Both the position numbers and the translations under genes were made by a program. Below are positions 36,789 to 45,409 of a stretch of DNA of 64,000 nt, piece by piece. Below the pieces are notes generated by a model. It was not told the DNA's origin. It made no database searches and saw only the letters and a list, made by a program, of their open reading frames with translations. Within the stretch, counting starts at the first letter, position 1. Each line of letters opens with the position of its first letter. Origin of the DNA: Geoalkalibacter ferrihydriticus DSM 17813 (lineage in GTDB: Bacteria > Desulfobacterota > Desulfuromonadia > Desulfuromonadales > Geoalkalibacteraceae); assembly GCF_000820505.1 (NCBI RefSeq), contig NZ_JWJD01000006.1, positions 79,276-143,275 on the forward strand, in the 5' to 3' direction.

Positions 36789-37259
36789 ATGAAAAGAATG
36801 CTCGTGATCCTTTTGACGGCGGTTCTCGCTGTGTCCGGCTGCGCCACCGGTTCGGGTCCCAAGGAAACCGGCGGCACGCTTATCGGCGCCGCCGGTGGCG
36901 GCCTGCTCGGCGCGCAAGTCGGTAAAGGGCGCGGACAGTTGGTCGCCGTCGCCGTCGGTACCCTCGCCGGTGCTCTGATCGGCCAGGAAGTCGGCCGCAC
37001 CCTCGATCGGGCGGATCGCATGTGGATGGAGCGTAGCGCCCAACAGGCTCTGGAATACAACCGCAGTCACCAGGCCAGCACCTGGCACAACCCCGACAGC
37101 GGAAACTCCGGTTCCTTTACACCCGTGCGTACCTACCAGGCTGCCCAGGGGCAGCATTGCCGGGAATACGCCCAGACAGTCACCATCGGTGGCCAGCCCC
37201 AGCAGGCTTATGGCACCGCCTGCCGGCAACCTGACGGCAGCTGGATGATCGTGCGCTGA
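36789..37259 (+). CDS. Glycine-zipper lipoprotein (17-kDa surface antigen type)
   Basis: Outer-membrane lipoprotein of 156 residues. Signal peptide ends in the lipobox VSGC, lipidated at Cys18. Next is a glycine-zipper two-helix membrane domain (GGTLIGAAGGGLLGAQVGKG ... LAGALIGQEVG, about 27-70), then a C-terminal domain with CREYAQTVTIGGQPQQAYGTACRQPDGSW, in which two cysteines are likely a disulfide. This is the Rickettsia 17-kDa antigen type (glycine zipper 2TM domain). Function in envelope integrity is unproven. The gene has gagacaggag upstream of its ATG and is separated from sucA by a promoter-containing spacer. Confidence 0.85.
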   Translation: MKRMLVILLTAVLAVSGCATGSGPKETGGTLIGAAGGGLLGAQVGKGRGQLVAVAVGTLAGALIGQEVGRTLDRADRMWMERSAQQALEYNRSHQASTWHNPDSGNSGSFTPVRTYQAAQGQHCREYAQTVTIGGQPQQAYGTACRQPDGSWMIVR

Positions 37260-37301
37260 TCCCCGGATCTCCTGTGGCAAACGGGCGGTCGTGGGTGAGC
37301 G

Positions 37302-37330
37302 TTTGCGCCCTGCGGGAGGGGTGCTATACT
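37302..37330 (+). promoter_or_regulatory. Candidate sigma70 promoter for sucA-sucB
   Basis: TTTGCG (37302-37307), 17-base spacer, TATACT (37325-37330; five of six match TATAAT). It lies about 70 bases before the sucA ATG. Confidence 0.6.
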
Positions 37331-37399
37331 TGCCCTTGTGCTTTTTGCATAAATCTCCAATATTGCTTCCTTCTTCCTCTCATAGGCAGCTTTTGAATT

Positions 37400-40114
37400 A
37401 TGTCTTTTCTGCATAATCTCGACCCTCGCTGGATCGAAAATCTCTACCATCGCTGGCGGCACAATGCGCAAGATGTGGGCGCGGACTGGCAGGCTTTCTT
37501 CGCCGGGTTCGACCTCGGCGAGACAGGTGGCGCGGCGGCTTCCACCTGCCTCGATCCGGCCTTCGCCCTCAAGCAGTCGGGGGTGCAGTCCCTCATCTAC
37601 CGCTACCGCGATCTCGGCCATCTGCTGGCCTGCACCGATCCCCTCAATCCCTGCCCGATCAGCCATCCTTTGCTGGATCTCCACAATTTCGGACTGTCCG
37701 ACGACGATCTGGACAAGGTGTTTCACACTCGGCGCTTTATTAAGCCCCAGGCAAGCTTGCGCGAAATTCTGGAGCTCATGCGCGAAACCTATTGCCACTC
37801 TGTCGGCGTCGAGTTCATGCACATCCAGAACCCCGATGAACGCCAGTGGCTCAAGGAGCGCATGGAGAGCACGCGTAATCGACCGGATTTCTCCGCGCAG
37901 GAAAAACGGGAGATTCTCGAAAAGCTCCAGCAGGCCGGACTTTTTGAGGAGTTTCTGCACCGCAAATTTCTTGGCCAGAAGCGTTTTTCCCTGGAAGGGG
38001 GAGAAACCCTGATACCGCTGCTGCACGCCATAGTGACGGCTGCCAATCGCCTGGACATCAAGGACCTGGTGCTGGGGATGACTCATCGCGGTCGCCTCAA
38101 CGTGCTGGCCAACATTTTCTGCAAGCCTCTGGAAACCATCTTTGCCGAGTTCCAGGACAATCTCGAGTACGCCTTCGTGGGCGAGGGCGACGTCAAATAC
38201 CACAAGGGCTTTTCGTGCGACATCGCACCCCTGGGACAAAGCGAGCTGCATCTTTCCCTGGCGTCCAATCCCAGCCACCTGGAAGCCGTTGATCCGGTCG
38301 TTGAAGGCAAGAGCCGCGCCCGCCAGGACTATTACGGGCGCCGCGGTGACGCGGTCCTGCCGGTCCTGATCCACGGCGACGCGGCTTTTGCAGGGCAGGG
38401 GATCGTCGCCGAAACCCTAAACCTCTCGCAACTGCAAGGGTACGCGACGGGCGGCACCCTGCACATTGTGATCAACAATCAGATCGGCTTCACCACTCTG
38501 GCGCCCGAGGCACGCTCGACCTGCTACGCCACGGATGTGGCGAAGATGCTCCAGATTCCGGTATTCCACGTTCACGGCGAGGACCCCGAGGCTGCGGTTT
38601 ATGCCGCCCATCTGGCCTTTGAATACCGCAATCGTTTTGCCAAGGATGTGGTGGTCGAACTCATCTGCTACCGCCGCCAGGGGCATAACGAGGGCGACGA
38701 GCCGTCTTTCACCCAGCCGCTTATGTACGAAAAGATCAAGGAGCGTCCGCCCATACACGAACTCTACGCCCAGCACCTGGTGGATGAAGGCGTTTTCTCC
38801 AGCGACGATGTCGAGGCCCTGGCCGAGGGGATCGTAGAGCGGTTGGAAAAGGCTCTGGAAGGCCGTCAGGCGAAACCGGACGGTGGATTTCACGGTAAAT
38901 GGAAAGACATTCAGCGCGCTTACGAACCTGCGGATGCTGTGGTGACGGCCGTCGACGCCGAGCGACTTCGCCGGTTATCTGAAGAGTTGATCCAGATACC
39001 CAAGGGTTTTGCCCTGCACCCCAAAATTGAAAAATTTATACAGCGCCGTTATGAAGCGGTCATGCAGGGTGAGGACATCGACTGGGCCAATGCCGAAGCC
39101 CTGGCCTTTGCCACCTTGTTGGCCGAGGGGCATACAGTGCGCCTTTCCGGACAGGATTCACGGCGCGGCACCTTCAGTCAGCGTCACGCCGCCGTGTTCA
39201 ACATGGAGAGCGGCGAAGCCTTTATTCCCCTGGAAAAAGTCGCTGCCGAGGGCGCGGTTTTTCAATGCTACAACAGCATGCTCTCCGAAGCGGCGGTACT
39301 GGGTTTCGAGTATGGCTATGCCATCGAATCTCCCTATGGCCTGGTCATCTGGGAAGCCCAGTTCGGCGATTTTGTCAACGGCGCCCAGGTGATCATCGAC
39401 CAGTTCATCGTCTCCAGCGGCAGCAAATGGGATCGCATGTGCGGCCTGGTCATGTTTCTGCCTCACGGCTACGAAGGCCAGGGGTCGGAGCATTCCAGCG
39501 CGCGCATCGAGCGTTTTCTGCAGTTGTGCGCCAACGACAACATCCAGGTTTGTTACCCGTCTACGCCGGCGCAGTTCTTTCACCTGCTGCGTCGCCAGCT
39601 CAAGCAACCCTTCCGCCGCCCCCTGGTGGTTTTCACGCCCAAGAGTCTGTTGCGCCACCCCGCCTGCCGCTCGAATCTGGACGCATTGAGCAGCGGCCGT
39701 TTCTTCGAGGTGCTTGCTGATCAATCCATCGATGCGGCGCAGGCCAAAAAGGTTCTGCTCTGCAGCGGCAAGATCTATTTCGACCTTGAGGAGCGTCGCC
39801 GCGAGCTGGAGCGCGAGGATGTCGCCATCATCAGGCTGGAGCAGCTCTATCCTCTGCGCACCGATCTTCTCGCCGAGGCTCTCGAGCCTCTGTGTGAAGT
39901 GCCCGATATCGCCTGGGTACAGGAAGAGCCGCGCAATAACGGCGCTTGGTCTTACATCAACGGTCCCCTGGCGCGCATTCTTAAACGCCACCCCCGTTAT
40001 GTCGGGCGCGCCGCATCCGCCGCGCCGGCCGTGGGGTCTCATCGGCTGTTCAAAAAACAACAGGAAGAGCTGCTCGACGCGGCTTTCGGTTCAGATTCAA
40101 GCAATCACGAATAG
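37400..40114 (+). CDS. sucA: 2-Oxoglutarate dehydrogenase E1 component
   Basis: Thiamine-pyrophosphate-dependent subunit that decarboxylates 2-oxoglutarate and succinylates the lipoyl group of E2. The 904-residue length is normal. Visible are the N-terminal MSFLHNLDPRWIENLYHRWR, GMTHRGRLNVLANIF, PSHLEAVDPVVEGKSRARQD, the ThDP/Mg region GDAAFAGQGIVAETLNLSQLQGY and IVINNQIGFTT, and the C-terminal pyrimidine domain GQDSRRGTFSQRHAA ... GFEYGYAIESPYGLVIWEAQFGDF. The E1 start ATG is at 37400. Downstream is sucB after 80 bp. No lpd (E3) gene is in the window. Confidence 0.96.
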   Translation: MSFLHNLDPRWIENLYHRWRHNAQDVGADWQAFFAGFDLGETGGAAASTCLDPAFALKQSGVQSLIYRYRDLGHLLACTDPLNPCPISHPLLDLHNFGLSDDDLDKVFHTRRFIKPQASLREILELMRETYCHSVGVEFMHIQNPDERQWLKERMESTRNRPDFSAQEKREILEKLQQAGLFEEFLHRKFLGQKRFSLEGGETLIPLLHAIVTAANRLDIKDLVLGMTHRGRLNVLANIFCKPLETIFAEFQDNLEYAFVGEGDVKYHKGFSCDIAPLGQSELHLSLASNPSHLEAVDPVVEGKSRARQDYYGRRGDAVLPVLIHGDAAFAGQGIVAETLNLSQLQGYATGGTLHIVINNQIGFTTLAPEARSTCYATDVAKMLQIPVFHVHGEDPEAAVYAAHLAFEYRNRFAKDVVVELICYRRQGHNEGDEPSFTQPLMYEKIKERPPIHELYAQHLVDEGVFSSDDVEALAEGIVERLEKALEGRQAKPDGGFHGKWKDIQRAYEPADAVVTAVDAERLRRLSEELIQIPKGFALHPKIEKFIQRRYEAVMQGEDIDWANAEALAFATLLAEGHTVRLSGQDSRRGTFSQRHAAVFNMESGEAFIPLEKVAAEGAVFQCYNSMLSEAAVLGFEYGYAIESPYGLVIWEAQFGDFVNGAQVIIDQFIVSSGSKWDRMCGLVMFLPHGYEGQGSEHSSARIERFLQLCANDNIQVCYPSTPAQFFHLLRRQLKQPFRRPLVVFTPKSLLRHPACRSNLDALSSGRFFEVLADQSIDAAQAKKVLLCSGKIYFDLEERRRELEREDVAIIRLEQLYPLRTDLLAEALEPLCEVPDIAWVQEEPRNNGAWSYINGPLARILKRHPRYVGRAASAAPAVGSHRLFKKQQEELLDAAFGSDSSNHE

Positions 40115-40194
40115 GCCCGACTGAACACAAGCGGGCAATTCTCCAGTGGTTGGCCCCGACTCATGTCATTCGAGGATTCAAAAAAGGAGTTCTT

Positions 40195-41367
40195 ATGGAA
40201 ATTAAAATTCCCGAAGTCGGAGAATCAGTCTACGAGGCTGAAATTTCCCACTGGCACAAAAATGACGGCGAACAGGTGCGCGAGGGAGATCTGCTTTGCG
40301 AACTGGAGACCGACAAGATTTCTTTGGAGATCAATGCCGATGCCGATGGTATTTTGCGCATAACCACCCAAGAAGGTGAGACGGTGAAGGTCGGCGCGGT
40401 CATCGGCACCATTGAAGAAGGCGAGGAAAAGTCGGCGGAGGAGCAGCAAGAGCAGCAAGAGCAGCAAGAGCAGCAAGAGCAGCAAGAGAAGCAAGAGAAG
40501 CAAGAAAAGCAAGAAAAGCAAGAAAAGGAAGAAAAGGAAGAAAAGGAAGAAAAGGAAGAAAAGGAAGAAAAGGAAGAAAAGGAAGAAAAAAAGCCTGCGG
40601 AGAAAGAGAAAAAGGCTGCGCCTAAGTCTGGCGCTGCCGAGAAAACACCAGCGCCCCCCGAAGACGAGGAGCGCAGCACGCGCAAGCCCATGACCTCCAT
40701 CCGCAAGCGCATCGCCGAGCGCTTGCTGGCCGCGCGCCAGCAGACCGCCATGCTCACCACCTTCAACGAGGCGGATATGAGCCGCGTGCTGGCCTTGCGA
40801 AAAAAAAATCAGGAAAGTTTCGAGAAGCGTCATGGCGTCAAGCTCGGCCTCATGTCCTTCTTTGTCAAAGCGAGCGTTGAAGCCCTCAAAGAGTTCGCCG
40901 AAGTGAACGCCGCCATCGACGGCGATGATCTCATCTATCATCACTACTATGACATCGGCATTGCCGTTGGCGGTGAGAAAGGCCTGGTGGTGCCGGTGCT
41001 GCGCGACTGTGATCACCTCAGCTTTGCCGAGATCGAGCAGGGTCTGGCCGCTTTTGTCGACAAAATTAAAAACAACAAGCTTGAAATGGCCGATCTTCAG
41101 GGGGGTACCTTCACGATTACCAACGGCGGGGTGTACGGATCCGTTAATTCCACTCCTATTCTCAATCCGCCGCAGAGCGCGGTGCTCGGCATGCATGCCA
41201 TTCAGGAGCGTCCCGTGGTGCGCGAGGGCCAAATCGTCATCCGTCCCATGATGAATCTGGCCCTATCGTATGACCATCGCATCATCGATGGCCGCCAGGC
41301 GGTGAGCTTTCTCAAGCGCGTCAAGGATCTGGTGGAGGAACCCGAAGAGATGTTGCTGGAAATGTGA
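40195..41367 (+). CDS. sucB: 2-Oxoglutarate dehydrogenase E2 (succinyltransferase) with E-K-Q repeat linker
   Basis: Lipoyl-bearing core of the 2-oxoglutarate dehydrogenase complex, 390 residues. The lipoyl domain (about 1-78) contains the modified Lys in ELETDKISLE (residue ~43). Residues 83-133 are 17 tripeptide repeats (EQQ x5, EKQ x4, EKE x7, EKK). The catalytic domain (about 160-390) starts RKPMTSIRKRIAERLLAARQ and ends with the active-site motif YDHRIIDGRQAVSF. No peripheral-subunit-binding domain for E3 (normally between linker and core) is recognisable, only KPAEKEKKAAPKSGAAEK-type linker. The start ATG 40195 has aaaaaggag upstream. Lipoylation would be by LipB/LipA from 48-50 kb. Confidence 0.94.
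   Translation: MEIKIPEVGESVYEAEISHWHKNDGEQVREGDLLCELETDKISLEINADADGILRITTQEGETVKVGAVIGTIEEGEEKSAEEQQEQQEQQEQQEQQEKQEKQEKQEKQEKEEKEEKEEKEEKEEKEEKEEKKPAEKEKKAAPKSGAAEKTPAPPEDEERSTRKPMTSIRKRIAERLLAARQQTAMLTTFNEADMSRVLALRKKNQESFEKRHGVKLGLMSFFVKASVEALKEFAEVNAAIDGDDLIYHHYYDIGIAVGGEKGLVVPVLRDCDHLSFAEIEQGLAAFVDKIKNNKLEMADLQGGTFTITNGGVYGSVNSTPILNPPQSAVLGMHAIQERPVVREGQIVIRPMMNLALSYDHRIIDGRQAVSFLKRVKDLVEEPEEMLLEM
40441..40593 (+). repeat. In-gene 9-bp tandem repeat of sucB
   Basis: Seventeen 9-bp units in frame, drifting from gagcagcaa (5) via gagaagcaa/gaaaagcaa (4) to gaaaaggaa (7) and gaaaaaaag (1). It encodes EQQ, EKQ and EKE tripeptides. The repeat is probably length-variable. Confidence 0.95.
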
Positions 41368-41368
41368 C

Positions 41369-41761
41369 ATGGACAGCCACAGCAAGGTCATCGGCTATGT
41401 ATTATGGATTTTCGGCTTCATGGGCGCCCATCGCTTCTATTACGGGCGTCCCATCAGCGGCACTCTGTATTTTTTTACCCTTGGTCTGTTCTTCATCGGC
41501 TGGATTGTCGACCTGTTCCTGATCCCGTCCATGGATCGCGCCGCCGATCTGCGCTTCATCCCTGGGCCTACGGACTATAACGTCGCCTGGGTTCTTTTGA
41601 CGTTTCTCGGCGTTTTCGGCATTCATCGCTTCTATCTCGGGAAATGGCTAACCGGTCTGATTTATCTTCTCACCGGCGGGCTGTTTCTGTTGGGCATTAT
41701 TTACGACTATTGGACTCTCAACACCCAGATCAGTGAGGTGAACAGCCGCCTGGGGCGCTAA
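41369..41761 (+). CDS. Double TM2-domain membrane protein
   Basis: Membrane protein of 130 residues with two TM2 domains, each a pair of helices with the signature GxHRFYxGk: AHRFYYGRPISGTLYFFTLGLFFIGWIVDLF (about 20-50) and IHRFYLGKWLTGLIYLLTGGLFLLGIIYDYW (about 85-115). The function of TM2 proteins is not known. It follows sucB by a single base (stop tga ... atg) and so is likely translated from the same message, but I have no evidence of a metabolic link. Confidence 0.85.
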   Translation: MDSHSKVIGYVLWIFGFMGAHRFYYGRPISGTLYFFTLGLFFIGWIVDLFLIPSMDRAADLRFIPGPTDYNVAWVLLTFLGVFGIHRFYLGKWLTGLIYLLTGGLFLLGIIYDYWTLNTQISEVNSRLGR

Positions 41762-41788
41762 CCCGAATATTGTAAAAAGGGAGGATTC

Positions 41789-42367
41789 ATGAAAGTCATC
41801 GCATTTAACGGCAGCGCCCGCCGCGACGGTAATACCGCCGCCCTGGTGCGCCATGTTTTCAGCGAATTGGAAAAAGAAGGAATCGAGACGGAACTGGTGC
41901 AGATGGCCGGCGAGCGCATGCGCGGCTGCATCGCCTGCTACAAGTGCTGGCAGCGTAAGGACGGGCGCTGCGCGGTGACGGACGACAGTGTCAACGAGTG
42001 GATCGGCAAGATGGCGGCCGCCGACGGCATCATTCTCGCTTCACCCACCTACTTTGCCGATATCACCAGTGAGATGAAGGCGCTGGTTGACCGCTCCGGT
42101 ATGACGGCGCGCGCCAACGGCGAGATGTTCCGGCGCAAAGTCGGCGCCGCGGTCATCGCCGTGCGCCGCGGCGGCGCAATTCACGCTTTCGACAGCCTCA
42201 ACCACTTCTTTCTCATCAGCCAGATGATCGTTCCCGGATCCGATTACTGGAATTTTGGCGTCGGCCGTGACATCGGTGAGGTTGAAAAGGATGAAGAAGG
42301 CGTTGCAACCATGCGGACGCTGGGGGAAAATATGGCTTGGCTGCTGAAAAAGCTCACATCTTTGTAA
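41789..42367 (+). CDS. NADPH-dependent FMN reductase / flavodoxin-fold protein
   Basis: Flavodoxin-like fold protein of 192 residues. The N-terminus MKVIAFNGSARRDGNTAALV is the FMN phosphate loop. CIACYKCWQRKDGRC (about 48-62) contains three cysteines in a C-x2-C pattern typical of iron-sulfur flavoproteins (Isf-like) or of reductases with a redox cysteine, so a Fe-S cluster is possible. ASPTYFADITSEMKALVDR is the flavin-ring loop. Substrate unknown. It is separated from the TM2 gene by 27 bp. A terminator follows. Confidence 0.88.
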   Translation: MKVIAFNGSARRDGNTAALVRHVFSELEKEGIETELVQMAGERMRGCIACYKCWQRKDGRCAVTDDSVNEWIGKMAAADGIILASPTYFADITSEMKALVDRSGMTARANGEMFRRKVGAAVIAVRRGGAIHAFDSLNHFFLISQMIVPGSDYWNFGVGRDIGEVEKDEEGVATMRTLGENMAWLLKKLTSL

Positions 42368-42391
42368 CGTCTTCAACTGCAATGCCCAATT

Positions 42392-42410
42392 GCGCCGCAG
42401 GGCGCTTTTT
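42392..42410 (+). terminator. Intrinsic terminator after the FMN reductase gene
   Basis: gcgcc (42392-42396), 4-base loop, ggcgc (42401-42405), five T residues (42406-42410). Confidence 0.6.
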
Positions 42411-42680
42411 GACATCAGAGTTCAACCATGTTAGTGGTATGGCAGGTCACCGTGTTGAAGATTAGGTCAAGGAGAATAATTCTTTCTGAAAGTGAGACAT
42501 GCGTTTTTCTGAAGTTGTGAAAATTCCGTCGACAATTTTTGTTCCGCTGAAGTTCCGCTTAGACTCCGCAAGTTTTCTGCGTTTCTCTTCCCTGCGCAAA
42601 ATTTCCCGATTTCTTCGTACCTCCGTTCCCTGACCCCAGATAGGGACTGAGGCGCGAATCGTCCGCATCGCCTCCCCAAT

Positions 42681-42729
42681 CCAAAACCCTTGCCGTTTCG
42701 TTTTTACGGGACGGTTTTGGTCTCTTTTT
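42681..42729 (+). terminator. Hairpin with T-run in the rpsU leader
   Basis: ccaaaacc and ggttttgg close a 40-base hairpin (42681-42720), with an inner ccgt / acgg pairing, followed by tctcttttt. It sits 57 bases before the rpsU ATG. An attenuator of rpsU or a terminator from an unseen upstream transcript. Confidence 0.5.
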
Positions 42730-42785
42730 GCCTGAGCCGCACCGGCGGCTATCCCTTCTTAAACCCCAGGAAAGGAGCATTTCTC

Positions 42786-42986
42786 ATGGAAATCAAGGTC
42801 CATAACGACGATCTGACTAAAGCCATGAAAGTCATGAAGCGCAAACTGCAGCAGGACGGTTTTTTCCGTGATTTGAAAAAGCGCCGTTTTTATGAGAAAC
42901 CAAGCGAGCGGCGTAAACGCAAGGAAACCGAAGCGGCCCGCCGTCTGCGCAAGAAAGCGCGCAAGATGGCCAGATCCAGTCACTGA
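42786..42986 (+). CDS. rpsU: 30S ribosomal protein S21
   Basis: Small basic ribosomal protein, 66 residues, beginning MEIKVHNDDLTKAMKVMKRKL and ending in a run of Lys/Arg. The first half is the S21 helical core and the tail is the basic anchor in the 30S subunit. The ATG at 42786 has a strong AGGAAAGGAG ribosome site 6 bases before it. In-frame upstream starts at 42690 run through the leader hairpin and are rejected. The gene stands alone, unlike the rpsU-dnaG-rpoD arrangement of enterics. dnaG and rpoD are at 17-21 kb. Confidence 0.93.
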   Translation: MEIKVHNDDLTKAMKVMKRKLQQDGFFRDLKKRRFYEKPSERRKRKETEAARRLRKKARKMARSSH

Positions 42987-43043
42987 CCGCGGCTGTGGAC
43001 CGCTGCGAAGGGCGTGTTATGCTTACGGGCAAGAGGTGCTGAA

Positions 43044-43535
43044 TCAGTTTCCAGCAAAGATTCTCACCAGCAGAAACAGCCCGATCATGGCAAAGGCGAA
43101 GGCGGTTTTGGCGGCCAATCCCAGCACCAGGCCGATGAGAGCGCCGAAGCCGGCGCGTCCGGCAGCGCGCAAGTCGTTGCGCGCCGTCAGTTCACCGGCC
43201 ACGGCCCCAAGAAAGGGGCCGAGCAGGATGCCGAGGAAACCGAAAAACAGGCCGATCACGGCACCCAGGGCAGCGCCGATCACGGCTCTGTGGGTGGCGC
43301 CGAAATGTCTGGCGCCGAAAGCGCCGGCGACGAAGTCGGCGAGCACGGCGAGAAAAGCCAATCCTCCCAGCGCGCTCAGCGTGCGCCAGCCGACATAGAC
43401 AAAATCTTCCGCCCAAGCGGCGAGCAGCAATCCGACGAAAATCAGCGGTGCGGCGGGCAGAGCCGGAAGGATCAATCCGGCCAGTCCGAGCAGAACCAGA
43501 ACGATGGCGAGAATCAAGAGCAGCAGGGTCGTCAT
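43044..43535 (-). CDS. DUF456 family membrane protein
   Basis: Integral membrane protein of 163 residues with about six helices, rich in Gly/Ala/Leu. It starts MTTLLLLILAIVLVLLGLAGLILPALPAAPLIFVG, which is the recurrent N-terminal pattern of the DUF456 family. The central AHRAVIGAALGAVIGLFFGFLGILLGPFLGAV loop is typical of glycine-rich membrane hairpins. Function unknown. On the minus strand, 9 bp before it is the diguanylate cyclase stop, suggesting the gene is at the end of that transcript. Confidence 0.82.
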   Translation of the reverse strand: MTTLLLLILAIVLVLLGLAGLILPALPAAPLIFVGLLLAAWAEDFVYVGWRTLSALGGLAFLAVLADFVAGAFGARHFGATHRAVIGAALGAVIGLFFGFLGILLGPFLGAVAGELTARNDLRAAGRAGFGALIGLVLGLAAKTAFAFAMIGLFLLVRIFAGN

Positions 43536-43544
43536 TGTTGTCTC

Positions 43545-45392
43545 TTATTCATTGCCTTCTGACGCATCGTCACCATAGACGCATCGATCTCTGCCCCCCT
43601 CCTTGGCGCGATAAAGCCTGCGGTCGGCTGTGTCGATGAGGGTCTCAGCGTTGAGGGCTTGTTCGCCAAACTCTGTGCAATCGGCAACGCCGCAGCTCAG
43701 GGTCAGGTGTAAGCGTTTTCCATCAAACTCGAAGTAGCGCGTCCGGGCTTTTTCGAGTATGCGCTCGGCAATGGTGCTTACCACCGTTCCACCGGCGCCG
43801 TTGGCCAGCACCAGGAATTCCTCCCCCCCGTAGCGGCAGGCTATGTCAAAGGGCCGGATGTTTTCCTTGAGCAGTTGCGCAAACTGCTGGAGGATGAAAT
43901 CGCCGGCGAGATGGCCATAAGTATCATTGAATTTTTTAAAATGGTCGATGTCGAAGAAGGCCACGGCAACGGGTTTTTTGGTGCGCTTATATTCTTCGAG
44001 AAGTGGCGGCAGGTGGGTGTGCAGATAGCGGCGGTTGAAGAGGCCGGTCAACTGGTCGGTGACGGCACTCTCGATGAGTTCCTGCTCCAGTTTATGCTTG
44101 AGCAGGGCATTGGAAACCGTATTGGCCGCCACCTTGAAAAAGAAAACCTGATCGTCCTCCCAAACCCGCTTGGCGCGCACCGAATCGAAGCCGAAAATGC
44201 CGATGACCTTGTTTTCACGGGAAATGGGAACACAGAGAATGGTCTGGATGCCCTGTCGCTGAAATTCTTCCTTCTCCGCCGCGGCCTCGGGAGGCAGCCG
44301 GCTGACATCGGGAATATAGACATTCTTGTTTTCCCTGACCTGGTTCGCCCACCAGGGAAAGGAATCGAGGGGCAGATTCTGCATGTAGCCGATCTCGGGA
44401 TCAATCCCCGCGCTGACCCACTCGTGGGTGTTGTTCATGTATTTTCCGTCCGCGGAAAACTGAAACAGGTAGGCTCTGTCGACCTGAAAAAACGCGCCTG
44501 TGGATTGCAGCATTTTGTCGATTCTGGCATCGAGGTCATCGTGGTCGGCGTTGATGAAATCCGAAGAGATTTCGGCGATCATTTTCTGAAAGCGATGCTG
44601 GTAGTCGAGGGCCCGCTCTGCGCATTTGCGCGCGGAGATATCCTGAATGATACCAAATACGATACGCCTGGCTCTGTCATATTCGGCGATGGAATGCACA
44701 TCGAGAATTTGGCCATCGATCCTGCGGGTGATGCGAAATTCGATATCATAGGGTTCATCGCCTTCGACCAGTTGTCGCAAGGCGTGATAAACGCGCGAAC
44801 GCTCTTCGGGTAGTACCACGTCGAGCGTCGAATCAAGCGTCAGGGGCTGATTCTCCATGCCGAAGATTTTGTAAACCCCGGGTGAGCCGTAAATGGTGCC
44901 TTCGTCCGGATGCCATTCCCAATGCCCCGCCTTCGCCACCGTTTCGGCCCTGAGCGAGCGTGCTTCACTCAGTGACAACTCTGCTTCGATGCGCCTTTTA
45001 TCCGCGAGAGCGGCCACCATGCGGTTAAAGGAATCGGACACCCTGCCCAAAAAATCAATGCGTAGATTGTAGTTGCCGTCGGCGACCTGCTGAATTTGCC
45101 ACACCAGGCTTTGCAGTGAGGCATGCAATTCTTTGTAGGGGGCAATCAGGTGATTTTTGCGCGGTGGCTCGACGTTGATATTGCCTTTGGCCAGCGCGCC
45201 GATGAAGTCCGTGGCCTCAGCATATCCTTGGATTAGAAGTTGGGTGGTTTCCAGCAGTGCACGGGTGTCCGGTGAAACATTCTCATCCGTGGATAGATCG
45301 AGAATGCTGATGTTAACCGATGCGCAAAGCAGAGCCTGCAAGCTTTCGTTGCAGGCTCTGATAATCTGGCGCTCGTTCGCCGGACGCGTCAT
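43545..45392 (-). CDS. Diguanylate cyclase with PAS and GAF sensor domains
   Basis: Signalling enzyme of 615 residues that should make cyclic di-GMP from two GTP. N-terminal helical/HAMP-like part (1-150, no clear TM), a PAS domain (about 160-260, YGSPGVYKIFGMENQPLTLD), a GAF domain (about 270-430, with FQVDRAYLFQFSADGKYMNN) and a GGDEF domain (about 440-610). The active site is GGEEF in CRYGGEEFLVL, so it is catalytically competent, and the RxxD I-site RPFD lies five residues before, so product inhibition is expected. It follows the V4R gene by 17 bp on the minus strand. Confidence 0.92.
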   Translation of the reverse strand: MTRPANERQIIRACNESLQALLCASVNISILDLSTDENVSPDTRALLETTQLLIQGYAEATDFIGALAKGNINVEPPRKNHLIAPYKELHASLQSLVWQIQQVADGNYNLRIDFLGRVSDSFNRMVAALADKRRIEAELSLSEARSLRAETVAKAGHWEWHPDEGTIYGSPGVYKIFGMENQPLTLDSTLDVVLPEERSRVYHALRQLVEGDEPYDIEFRITRRIDGQILDVHSIAEYDRARRIVFGIIQDISARKCAERALDYQHRFQKMIAEISSDFINADHDDLDARIDKMLQSTGAFFQVDRAYLFQFSADGKYMNNTHEWVSAGIDPEIGYMQNLPLDSFPWWANQVRENKNVYIPDVSRLPPEAAAEKEEFQRQGIQTILCVPISRENKVIGIFGFDSVRAKRVWEDDQVFFFKVAANTVSNALLKHKLEQELIESAVTDQLTGLFNRRYLHTHLPPLLEEYKRTKKPVAVAFFDIDHFKKFNDTYGHLAGDFILQQFAQLLKENIRPFDIACRYGGEEFLVLANGAGGTVVSTIAERILEKARTRYFEFDGKRLHLTLSCGVADCTEFGEQALNAETLIDTADRRLYRAKEGGRDRCVYGDDASEGNE

Positions 45393-45409
45393 GCAGGCTC
45401 CAGGGATTT

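Larger units (their letters stand above)
42368..42785 (+). other. 418-bp gap before rpsU
   Basis: It contains a small terminator for the flavodoxin-fold gene (42392-42410) and an attenuator-like hairpin before rpsU (42681-42729). The middle, 42411-42680, is more AT-rich than its surroundings and I see nothing else in it: no good ribosome site or gene, and no clear repeat. Confidence 0.55.

Noticed and set aside
40225-41232. Leucine- or serine/phenylalanine-rich frames opposite sucB
   Set aside because: They are the complement of the 9-bp repeat and not real membrane proteins.
42467-42679. Minus-strand frames in the gap before rpsU
   Set aside because: No ribosome site and no conservation pattern visible. 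The gap also holds a terminator and an attenuator.
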